Shown: in pieces, positions 56,999 through 64,000 of the stretch
Numbering within the stretch: the first letter of the stretch is position 1
How the letters are laid out: each line of letters begins with the position of its first letter
Source of the DNA: Gimesia alba
Lineage (GTDB): Bacteria; Planctomycetota; Planctomycetia; Planctomycetales; Planctomycetaceae
Direction: 5' to 3'
DNA length: 64,000 nt
NCBI RefSeq assembly: GCF_007744675.1
Contig: NZ_CP036269.1
Coordinates: forward strand, 2,645,546-2,709,545
The notes under the pieces: generated by a model
Told to the model about the DNA's origin: nothing
Databases searched by the model: none
Seen by the model: the letters and a program-made list of their open reading frames with translations, nothing else
Translations under genes and position numbers: made by a program

Positions 56999-57820
56999 AT
57001 GGCTCTTATGTTGACTCTCCAGCAAACGCTCACGGTTCCACTTGAAGTGAGTTCGGTGAATCATGCCTCTGTGAGTGGACAATCAGTCGATCAAGTTCGT
57101 AGTCTGCCTGTCTTGCAGGGTAGTCGCAGGCTGACGGTTGGCGATTTTTTTGACGTGCAACAAACTTCGAGCGACGAAGATTTAGTAGTCTGGTCGGGCG
57201 ATTGTTCTCGTGTGAAATATATCGGTGCCGGTTTGAACGAGGGACGGATTCGCGTGGAGGGCAACGCGGGAATGCATTTGGGCGCTGAAATGACGGGTGG
57301 CGAAATTCTGGTGGAAGGCAATGCTGCCGATTCGATTGCGACTGAAATGAAGGGGGGCACACTCTGCATCAAAGGCAACGCCGGCGATCTGGTGGGCGCT
57401 GCCTATCCCGGAAGTAAGCGGGGCATGAACGGCGGGACGATTCTGGTTCACGGGAATATCGGCAATGAAGCGGGCCACCGCATGCGTCGCGGCACGATTG
57501 TGATTGGAGGCACCACGGGAGAAGCGACTGGCTTTGACATGATTGCCGGTTCGATTTTCTCATTCGGTAAAATGGGCAGACGATTGGGAGCCGGCATGCG
57601 GCGTGGTACGATTGGTCTGTTTGGAGAACCGGGTGAACCGGAACTGTTGCCGACGTTTAAATATTCGTGTGTGTATCGTCCCACGTGGCTTTCTTTTTTT
57701 CTGAGAGAGTTGAGATTGGCTGGGTTCCCGGTTCCCGATGATTGTTTTGAGAGCGAGTACCGACGATACTGTGGAGATTTTCTGGCTCTTGGCAAGGGGG
57801 AGATTCTGGTTCGCCAGTGA
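56999..57820 (+). CDS. fhcC: Formyltransferase/hydrolase complex subunit C
   Basis: A 273-residue protein of the FwdC/FmdC/FhcC family. Regularly spaced 'GxIxVxGNxGxxxGxxMxxG' repeats ('GRIRVEGNAGMHLGAEMTGG', 'GTILVHGNIGNEAGHRMRRG') form a right-handed beta-helix, as in glutamate synthase C-termini. In H4MPT-dependent C1 metabolism of methylotrophs and planctomycetes the Fhc complex releases formate from formyl-H4MPT. The other Fhc subunits (A, B, D) are not in the window, so this subunit gene stands alone, followed 39 bases on by oleC. Confidence 0.9.
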   Translation: MALMLTLQQTLTVPLEVSSVNHASVSGQSVDQVRSLPVLQGSRRLTVGDFFDVQQTSSDEDLVVWSGDCSRVKYIGAGLNEGRIRVEGNAGMHLGAEMTGGEILVEGNAADSIATEMKGGTLCIKGNAGDLVGAAYPGSKRGMNGGTILVHGNIGNEAGHRMRRGTIVIGGTTGEATGFDMIAGSIFSFGKMGRRLGAGMRRGTIGLFGEPGEPELLPTFKYSCVYRPTWLSFFLRELRLAGFPVPDDCFESEYRRYCGDFLALGKGEILVRQ

Positions 57821-57859
57821 TGAGTGCCGTTTCTTTTGACACCCGCGTTCCTTTTGCTC

Positions 57860-59521
57860 ATGTCTACACAACGTAATATTGCCGACCGGCTTCATCAGTC
57901 AGCTCAGGCCTGGCCTTTCCAAAAAGCGGTTGTCTTCCCGGCAGGAAAAGACAAACAGGGGCGTTATGCTTACAGCAGTATGACGTTTCAACAGCTTGAT
58001 CAGGAGAGTGATCGGCTGGCCCGCGGCTTGATTCAGCTCGGTGTGCAACCTGGAACGCGGATGGCATTGATGGTGCGCCCCAGCCTGGAATTCATTGCAC
58101 TCACATTTGCGTTATTCAAAGCAGGCGCTGTGATTATTCTGATCGATCCCGGCATGGGCGGTAAGAATATCATTCGCTGTTTATCCGAAGTCGAACCTGA
58201 GGGGTTCGTGGCGATCCCACTGGCGCAGCTGATTCGCAAACTGAAACGACGCTCGTTTCCTGAAGCCCGTTTGAATGTGACTGTGGGCAAACCGGTTTTG
58301 ACATCGGGCATTGACTATCAATGGTTACTCGGCGGAGACTGGGAACCGCTCGAAATGGTTCAGCGGACGGCGACCGACCCGGCGGCGATTATCTTTACCA
58401 GTGGGAGTACCGGACCGCCCAAAGGGGTGGCGTACGAACATGGGATGTTCTGGTCTCAGGTCGATCTGTTACGCGATTATTATCAGATTCAACCGGGCGA
58501 AGTTGATCTGCCGGGCTTCCCCTTGTTTGCATTATTCAATTCGGCAATGGGGGTCACAACAGTGGTTCCCGATATGAATCCGACGAAGCCAGCGCAGGTG
58601 AATCCAGAGAAAATCATTCGGCAGATTAATGATCAAGGGGTGACGCAGGCCTTTGGTTCGCCGGCAATGTGGAATCGGATCGGCCGTTACTGTGAGCAGC
58701 ATCAGATACAACTGCCTTCGTTAAAACGAGTCCTGTCGGCGGGGGCGCCTGTTCCCGTGCATGTGATCGAACGCATGCGGAAGACGTTTGTGAATTCGGA
58801 AACCGATATCAATACACCTTATGGCGCTACTGAATCGCTGCCCGTCGCTTCGATTTGCGGGCGTGAAGTATTGGAGGAGACTTCAGCTCAGACCGCCTCC
58901 GGTGCCGGGACCTGTGTGGGAACTCCTTTTCCAGGCGTGCAGGTGAAAATTATTGAAATTCACAATGAACCAATCGCCTCTATCGAGCAGGCAAGGGAAC
59001 TCGCACCAGGTGAGATTGGAGAAATCATCGTGCAGGGGCCGATGGCGACGCGCGAATATTTTCAACGACCTGAGGCAACACAACTGGCGAAGATCCCGGA
59101 TGGTGCGCGATTTTGGCATCGGATGGGAGATGTCGGCTATCGTGATGCAGCGGGCAAGCTCTGGTTCTGTGGACGCAAAGCACATATGGTCCATGGTGCA
59201 AACGGGCCGATGTTTACGGTTTGCTGTGAAGCGATTTTTAATCAGCATCCGCACATTTATCGCAGTGCCCTGGTGGGAGTCGGCGCAGCAGGGGCACAGA
59301 AGCCGGTGATCATAGTGGAACCGGAGCAGGGGGACTTCCCGGAAAGCCAGTCCGCCCGCGATCAACTGACACAGGAACTACTGGCGTTAGGGCAGGCTAA
59401 TCCCTTGACCGAGTCGATTGAAACCATTTTATTTCATCATTCGTTGCCTGTAGATATTCGGCATAATGTAAAAATCTTCCGTGAAAAACTGGCACCCTGG
59501 GCAGAGAAACAGATTCGATGA
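57860..59521 (+). CDS. oleC: OleC-like acyl-CoA ligase-family protein (beta-lactone synthetase)
   Basis: 553 residues from the ATG at 57860; a GTG 12 codons earlier is possible but adds a hydrophobic start not expected for the family. Adenylate-forming core motifs: '[23 protein letters not shown]' (about residues 184-206), '[12 protein letters not shown]' and '[24 protein letters not shown]'. The N-terminal '[22 protein letters not shown]' and the pairing with an overlapping OleD gene indicate OleC, which turns a 2-alkyl-3-hydroxy acid into a beta-lactone on the way to long-chain olefins. OleA and OleB are not here. Confidence 0.88.
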   Translation: MSTQRNIADRLHQSAQAWPFQKAVVFPAGKDKQGRYAYSSMTFQQLDQESDRLARGLIQLGVQPGTRMALMVRPSLEFIALTFALFKAGAVIILIDPGMGGKNIIRCLSEVEPEGFVAIPLAQLIRKLKRRSFPEARLNVTVGKPVLTSGIDYQWLLGGDWEPLEMVQRTATDPAAIIFTSGSTGPPKGVAYEHGMFWSQVDLLRDYYQIQPGEVDLPGFPLFALFNSAMGVTTVVPDMNPTKPAQVNPEKIIRQINDQGVTQAFGSPAMWNRIGRYCEQHQIQLPSLKRVLSAGAPVPVHVIERMRKTFVNSETDINTPYGATESLPVASICGREVLEETSAQTASGAGTCVGTPFPGVQVKIIEIHNEPIASIEQARELAPGEIGEIIVQGPMATREYFQRPEATQLAKIPDGARFWHRMGDVGYRDAAGKLWFCGRKAHMVHGANGPMFTVCCEAIFNQHPHIYRSALVGVGAAGAQKPVIIVEPEQGDFPESQSARDQLTQELLALGQANPLTESIETILFHHSLPVDIRHNVKIFREKLAPWAEKQIR

Positions 59522-60519
59522 ACGTACTCGTTACCGGGGGAGGCGGCTTCCTTGGTCTGTATATTGTAGAACAACTGGTTGAAGCGGGCGAGACGGTTCG
59601 CGTCTTCTGCCGTGGTGAGTATCCGCGTCTGAAAGAATTGAACGTGGAAACGTTCCAGGGAGATATTCGTGATGCGGACGCTATTATGCGAGCCTGTGAG
59701 GGGATCGATACGGTTTATCATACCGCAGCGGTCTCTGGTATCTGGGGGCCGTGGGATTATTTCTACAGCATCAATACGCAGGGGACATTAAATGTTCTCG
59801 AAGCCTGCCAGAAACAGGGCGTGACTCGCTTGGTTTACACGAGTTCGCCGAGCGTGGTATATGATGGGTCCGCGCATGAGAACGGGACGGAAAAGTTGCC
59901 GTACAGCGAGCAGTTTCTCTGTCACTATCCGCATACCAAGATGCTTGCAGAAAAAGCGGTCTTGGCCGCCAATGGAGAAAAAGGACTGGCGACGGTGGCA
60001 CTCCGGCCACATTTAATCTGGGGGCCGCGTGATAATCATTTGATTCCCCGGTTAATTCAACGCGCCAAATCCGGTCGCTTGCGACAGGTGGGAGACGGGA
60101 CCAATCTGATTTCGATGAGTTATGTTGAGAACGCCGCCGCCGCGCATTTGCAGGCAGCCGCCCGGTTGTTCGCTGATTCTCCTGTAGGAGGGCAGGCTTA
60201 TTTTATCAATGAGCCGGAACCGGTTTTAATGTGGGAATGGATCAATCAGTTGCTGAGTCTGGCGGGATTGCCGCCGGTGCAAAAACAGATTTCCGTGAAA
60301 GCAGCCAAGCGGATTGGTGGCGTTCTGGAGTTTGTCTACCGCATGCTGCATCTGCCTGGTGAACCACCGATGACGCGTTTTCTGGCATCACAATTGAGCA
60401 GTTCGCATTATTACGACATCAGTCGCGCCCGGCATGATTTTGGTTATCAGCCCCTTGTCGATTTTGCAGAAGCGATGCGGCGTATGGAGCCGGAATTGAA
60501 GCGTCTCGCTGCACAATAG
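59518..60519 (+). CDS. oleD: OleD-like NAD(P)-dependent 2-alkyl-3-ketoacid reductase
   Basis: A 333-residue extended short-chain dehydrogenase. The Rossmann motif '[11 protein letters not shown]' (G7, G10, G13) and the YxxxK pair (Y137, K141 in '[12 protein letters not shown]') with a preceding 'YTSSPSVV' Ser are intact. '[31 protein letters not shown]' is family-typical. Its ATG overlaps the oleC stop by four bases (ATGA), so the pair is translationally coupled. It reduces the ketoacid formed by OleA before OleC acts. Confidence 0.9.
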   Translation: MNVLVTGGGGFLGLYIVEQLVEAGETVRVFCRGEYPRLKELNVETFQGDIRDADAIMRACEGIDTVYHTAAVSGIWGPWDYFYSINTQGTLNVLEACQKQGVTRLVYTSSPSVVYDGSAHENGTEKLPYSEQFLCHYPHTKMLAEKAVLAANGEKGLATVALRPHLIWGPRDNHLIPRLIQRAKSGRLRQVGDGTNLISMSYVENAAAAHLQAAARLFADSPVGGQAYFINEPEPVLMWEWINQLLSLAGLPPVQKQISVKAAKRIGGVLEFVYRMLHLPGEPPMTRFLASQLSSSHYYDISRARHDFGYQPLVDFAEAMRRMEPELKRLAAQ

Positions 60520-60706
60520 TTCTGGAAGATTTCCCTCACAAATGCTTTTAAGAAATTGGACACAAAGGTGGGAATCTCTCTTGGTGAAAATGCTGATAGA
60601 GATTAAACTTGCGTCGAATTGCACTGATCAGTGGCCTTTCTGAATCCCAGCGCGCTCAGGATGTCGAAGGTCTCATTAATTTCAATAACGTGAATGGAGT
60701 GGCAAA

Positions 60707-62293
60707 ATGGAGTCGTTTGATCTGTCAGAGCATGGAATCAATGTGGACTGGGTGATGCGGAATCCCGATCCCTCGATGCTGTATGAAGAAGCAATTCGTT
60801 TTGAGCCTGGTGCTTCCATTTCGGATACAGGAGCTTTGATTGCTTACTCTGGCGAAAAGACAGGCCGCTCTCCCAAAGATAAACGCGTCGTCAAACATAA
60901 AAGTTCGGAAGAAGATATCTGGTGGGGTGATGTGAATTACCCCCTTGATCAGCATGCCTTTTACTGCAATCGGGAACGGGCCACCGATTATCTGAATATC
61001 TGCCCGCACCTGTATGTGATCGATGCCTTCGCCGGCTGGGACCCGGAATATCAGATTAAGGTGCGTGTGATCTGCTCGCGTCCCTATCACGCGTTATTTA
61101 TGCATAACATGTTGATTCGTCCGACGGAAGAACAACTGAAAGATTTCGGCAAACCGGACTATGTGATTTATAACGCCGGCACTTTCCCCGCCAACCGTTT
61201 CACGACCGGCATGACGTCCAAAACCAGCGTGGACTTGAGCATTGAAGACGGCGAGATTGTCATTCTCGGAACCGAATACGCGGGAGAAATGAAGAAGGGT
61301 ATTTTCACAGTGATGAATTACCTGATGCCCAAACGCGGGATTCTATCGATGCACTGTTCGGCGACAGCCGATAAGCAGACGGGGCGTTCTTCGGTTTTGT
61401 TTGGTCTGTCAGGAACAGGGAAAACAACGCTCTCAGCCGATCCCAAGCGGTATCTGATTGGCGACGATGAACATTGCTGGACCGATAATGGCGTATTTAA
61501 TATTGAAGGGGGCTGTTACGCGAAAGCCATTTATCTTTCTCGAGAAAACGAGCCGGAAATCTTTCAGGCGCTGCGTTACGGTTCGGTATTGGAAAACGTG
61601 GTGTATGATGAAGCGCGTCATCACGTCGATTTCAACGATACCAGCTTCACACAGAATACACGTGGTGCGTATCCGATTGAGTATATGCCCAGTGCCAAAA
61701 TTCCCTGTGTTTCCGACCATCCCACTGATGTGATTTTCCTGACTTGTGATGCGTTTGGTGTTTTGCCTCCTGTCAGCAAGCTGACACCCGAGCAGGCCAT
61801 GTATCACTTTATCAGCGGTTACACGGCGAAGGTCGCGGGCACGGAAGTCGGCGTGAATGAGCCCGAGGCGACATTTTCCCCTTGTTTCGGTGGGCCGTTC
61901 CTGGTCTGGCATCCGGGGAAATATGCGGATCTGCTGGCAGAGAAAATCACGAAGTACAACGCGAATGTCTGGCTGGTCAATACCGGTTGGAATGGCGGTG
62001 CGTACGGCGTGGGGAATCGAATCAGCCTGCAGCATACACGGGCGATTATCGACGCCATTCATTCGGGAACGCTGAATCACGCCCCCACCGAAATCGACCC
62101 GATTTTCGGAACGGCGACTGTGACGAAGTGTCCCGACGTGGATGACAAGATGCTCGTGCCTCATAATTCCTGGGCCGATCAAAGTGCTTACAAAGCGACC
62201 GCAATTAAACTGGCCACCGCTTTTAATGAGAACTTCATGAAATACGCGTCCGGTGTTTCAGAAGAAGTACTCGCTGCAGCGCCGCGGGTGTAG
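60707..62293 (+). CDS. pckA: Phosphoenolpyruvate carboxykinase (ATP)
   Basis: A 528-residue ATP-dependent PEPCK of normal length. Present are the kinase-1 P-loop 'FGLSGTGKTTLSADP', the metal-binding 'IGDDEHCWTD', 'GCYAKAI', 'NTRGAYPIEYMPSAKIP' and 'TAKVAGTEVGV'. It interconverts oxaloacetate and PEP with ATP/ADP, for gluconeogenesis. There is no link in sequence to the ole genes, although a shared upstream carbon flux is conceivable. It is followed directly by a convergent gene with a 1-base gap. Confidence 0.97.
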   Translation: MESFDLSEHGINVDWVMRNPDPSMLYEEAIRFEPGASISDTGALIAYSGEKTGRSPKDKRVVKHKSSEEDIWWGDVNYPLDQHAFYCNRERATDYLNICPHLYVIDAFAGWDPEYQIKVRVICSRPYHALFMHNMLIRPTEEQLKDFGKPDYVIYNAGTFPANRFTTGMTSKTSVDLSIEDGEIVILGTEYAGEMKKGIFTVMNYLMPKRGILSMHCSATADKQTGRSSVLFGLSGTGKTTLSADPKRYLIGDDEHCWTDNGVFNIEGGCYAKAIYLSRENEPEIFQALRYGSVLENVVYDEARHHVDFNDTSFTQNTRGAYPIEYMPSAKIPCVSDHPTDVIFLTCDAFGVLPPVSKLTPEQAMYHFISGYTAKVAGTEVGVNEPEATFSPCFGGPFLVWHPGKYADLLAEKITKYNANVWLVNTGWNGGAYGVGNRISLQHTRAIIDAIHSGTLNHAPTEIDPIFGTATVTKCPDVDDKMLVPHNSWADQSAYKATAIKLATAFNENFMKYASGVSEEVLAAAPRV

Positions 62294-62294
62294 T

Positions 62295-62801
62295 TTATTT
62301 GTCTTCAGCTCTGCAGAGCTGGTCAACGCGTTTGAGCAGGGTGGGGATGCGGAACTCGCCGTGCATGGCGGTGATTTTGCGTTTTGCCTCTGTGAGCGGA
62401 ATGCCGAGGGACGTGACGTAGAGTGGATTCTGGCTTGTTCCCCGATAGATGCAGGTCTCATCGGGGGTATTCGCGAAACGGGATTTGGCGACACCGATGA
62501 CGGGAATTTGCTCATTCAGTTGATGATAGAGGTGCGCTCCTAGGCCGGGGCTCTGGTCCTGTCCCAGCGTCACAAAGCCGTCGATGACGATGACATCCAG
62601 GGGACGGTCAATGTCGTGAATCAGATCCAGGAGGCAGGGGAGTTCGCGTTTGAAAAAACTACCGGGCTCGTAGGGAGCGACCTGGGGAATCTGTTTTACC
62701 AGTGTTGTTTCGAGGCAATCCGATTCCCATTCCTGAAACAGAATGCCTGCTACTTTCGCGGAATCATCATCACGGTAATGTACGTCTAGAACCAGATTCA
62801 A
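62295..62801 (-). CDS. nfi: Endonuclease V-family protein (short form)
   Basis: A 168-residue protein. The catalytic set of endonuclease V is visible: D6 in 'LVLDVHY', E53 in 'FFKRELPCLL' and D74 in 'IVIDGFVTL', and the wedge is 'APYEPGSF' where E. coli Nfi has PYIP. The length is about 50 short of E. coli Nfi (223), because the first 30 or so residues are missing. It would cut next to deaminated bases (inosine) in DNA or RNA. Activity of this short form is not certain. Confidence 0.8.
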   Translation of the reverse strand: MNLVLDVHYRDDDSAKVAGILFQEWESDCLETTLVKQIPQVAPYEPGSFFKRELPCLLDLIHDIDRPLDVIVIDGFVTLGQDQSPGLGAHLYHQLNEQIPVIGVAKSRFANTPDETCIYRGTSQNPLYVTSLGIPLTEAKRKITAMHGEFRIPTLLKRVDQLCRAEDK

Positions 62802-62940
62802 AATAAACTACTTTCTTTAACAGTTTAATAAGTGTGCCTCGATTGGAATTACAAAATCGTACCTGCCATTCAGGAAAAATTTCCGTTAGGATCATTATAA
62901 AATCAGTCTATAAAAATCCTATCGTCGTCAGGGAGTTCGT

Positions 62941-63528
62941 ATGTGGAATGCATCTTCCGAGCCAGTTTCAGGCCAGCCTGTGGTCAGATTCACCGTCAAG
63001 AATGATACTGAACTGGTCACGTATGCGGACGTTCTCAATCTCTGGCAGCAGGACACGGAATTTAGTGCCTGGTTCGTCTCTGTGTTAGCTGACGCTCCTT
63101 TTTCTGCATTTCGCTGGGAGACGCCACCTGTCTCGACGAAAACAATTGACAGACCCTTTGAGTTCGTGTTGATTGACAGCCCGGGGCTGGCAGAATATCC
63201 GGACGACAAGACATTCGCGGCGCATTTTCTGGATGATACAGGGACTGGGGTCGTTGTCTTTCCGAATCTGAGAAAGGATGCAATTCTGGTGGTTCCGTCC
63301 CCCCAAGACGCGGCGGCGGACTACGGACATCTGGCGGCATTTGTACGCGAGGCCCCCAAGCTTCAGAAAAGGGAGTTGTGGAAAGCCGTTAGTACGGCCA
63401 TGCAGCAGCGGCTCAGTTCGAAGCCAGTCTGGCTGAGCACCGCAGGAGCCGGTGTCTCCTGGCTGCATGTACGGCTCGATGATCGTCCGAAGTATTATCA
63501 TTATCAACCGTATCGAGCGATGGAGTAA
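62941..63528 (+). CDS. Conserved hypothetical protein
   Basis: A 195-residue cytoplasmic protein with clear coding character. Segments such as 'FVLIDSPGLAEYPDDKTFAAHFLDD', 'VVVFPNLRKDAILVVPSPQDAAADYGHLAAFVREAP' and the closing 'GVSWLHVRLDDRPKYYHYQPYR' look like a compact conserved family, perhaps a DUF6940-type protein, but I cannot confirm this. No metal or nucleotide motif was found. Transcribed alone, with a divergent neighbour. Confidence 0.6.
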   Translation: MWNASSEPVSGQPVVRFTVKNDTELVTYADVLNLWQQDTEFSAWFVSVLADAPFSAFRWETPPVSTKTIDRPFEFVLIDSPGLAEYPDDKTFAAHFLDDTGTGVVVFPNLRKDAILVVPSPQDAAADYGHLAAFVREAPKLQKRELWKAVSTAMQQRLSSKPVWLSTAGAGVSWLHVRLDDRPKYYHYQPYRAME

Positions 63529-63545
63529 TCGGTCTGATCAGTCAA

Positions 63546-64000
63546 TTAAAACGTGTTCACAAGTGATGTCAGTGCCTGTCGAATATCGTCGAGACTACCG
63601 ACGGCGACGAAGACGCGAAAGGAATATTTGTCTGCGGGGATGCCCTGTTTGTTGCGCACACGAAAGACGCAGTTCCACTTGACGACTTTCGCAGCCGGAA
63701 AACGGAAGCGGCCGTAGCCAGCGTGTTCAAAGCCGGGAGATGGTTGTTCGGGAGAATAGACGCCCATTGCGTAGTTGCCGTCTTTGGTGCTCAGGATCAC
63801 TGGCAGATTTTGTTCGCCCGGTCCGTCGTCGATGGATTTCAATTTGCCGGTTTTCGGATTCAAACTCCAAAACGTTTCAAACTCGGCAGGCATATAACCG
63901 GTGAGTGCTTCGAACTGGGCGTAGGTGTGTTGCTCGTCTGGGGGAACAGTAAACGTGGTTTTATACTCGATGATGTTATCGTGATTTTGATAACCGATAC
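63546..64000 (-). CDS. Hypothetical protein, C-terminal part (runs off the window)
   Basis: The frame is open from 63546 through the right edge, so the gene starts beyond 64000. About 150 C-terminal residues are seen. They include 'QFEALTGYMPAEFETFWSLNPKTGKLKSIDDGPGEQNLPVIL', 'YAMGVYSPEQPSPGFEHAGYGRF' and 'KYSFRVFVAVGSLDDIRQAL'. The strand-rich pattern suggests a beta-sandwich domain, such as a sugar-binding or glycoside-type domain of a secreted protein. I do not recognise the family. Confidence 0.6.
   Translation of the reverse strand, partial: IGYQNHDNIIEYKTTFTVPPDEQHTYAQFEALTGYMPAEFETFWSLNPKTGKLKSIDDGPGEQNLPVILSTKDGNYAMGVYSPEQPSPGFEHAGYGRFRFPAAKVVKWNCVFRVRNKQGIPADKYSFRVFVAVGSLDDIRQALTSLVNTF

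Noticed and set aside
57860-60519. Reading oleC-oleD as a general fatty-acid CoA ligase plus a sugar epimerase
   Set aside because: The overlapping pair in this order and the family-typical start of each protein fit OleC and OleD better, though a search would settle it.
61433-62182. Minus-strand frame of 249 codons
   Set aside because: Fully antisense to pckA, whose motifs are unmistakable.

Overview
The window looks like about 64 kb of chromosome from a marine planctomycete, probably a relative of Gimesia (formerly Planctomyces maris). This is inferred from gene content: paired secreted sulfatases, a Ser/Thr kinase fused to WD40 repeats, an ECF sigma factor with a C-terminal extension, an H4MPT-pathway gene (fhcC), an oleC-oleD pair, many signal-anchored proteins of unknown function, and short dispersed palindromic repeats between genes. 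No database search was possible.

Layout. 1-3435: an iron-siderophore type ABC importer (partial binding protein, two FecCD permeases, ATPase), followed by an MFS permease. 4768-9600: a repeat-rich stretch holding a SnoaL-like protein and two overlapping sulfatase genes, bracketed by two diverged copies of one composite repeat. 10037-11356: a cupin-like protein with its own terminator. 11665-23489: an 11.8 kb segment bounded by 54-bp perfect direct repeats of the 3' end and terminator of the tmRNA gene ssrA (23477-23830, minus). It carries a membrane-anchored WD40 protein, an ECF sigma factor, a rhomboid protease, a PspA homologue and a pseudokinase-kinase-coiled coil-TM-WD40 protein. 24127-36700: alpha/beta hydrolase, LptF/G permease, Hpt protein, an M30-like metallopeptidase, a VWA plus secretin-N-like protein followed by a TPR/beta-domain ORF, and tsaD. 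36807-46637: S41 protease, AddB-AddA recombination nuclease and a SAM methyltransferase. 46722-55950: Gfo/Idh/MocA oxidoreductase, a DAACS transporter with an unusual insertion, a GAF-SpoIIE phosphatase, a GNAT-like protein and a HEAT-repeat protein. 56201-64000: an exported coiled-coil protein, fhcC, oleC-oleD, pckA, an endonuclease V homologue and unknowns.

The strongest candidate for an undescribed system is the ssrA-bounded segment. All five of its large genes can be read as one membrane-surveillance or signalling module: an ECF sigma factor, a rhomboid protease, PspA, a membrane kinase with a WD40 sensor or scaffold, and a second membrane WD40 protein. It sits where mobile islands usually integrate, but no intact integrase is visible. 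Other points worth checking are a nine-A run that could join the VWA gene at 31475 to the ORF at 34366 by a -1 shift, an AddB that lacks part of the usual iron-sulfur cysteine set, and the two composite repeats flanking the sulfatase region.
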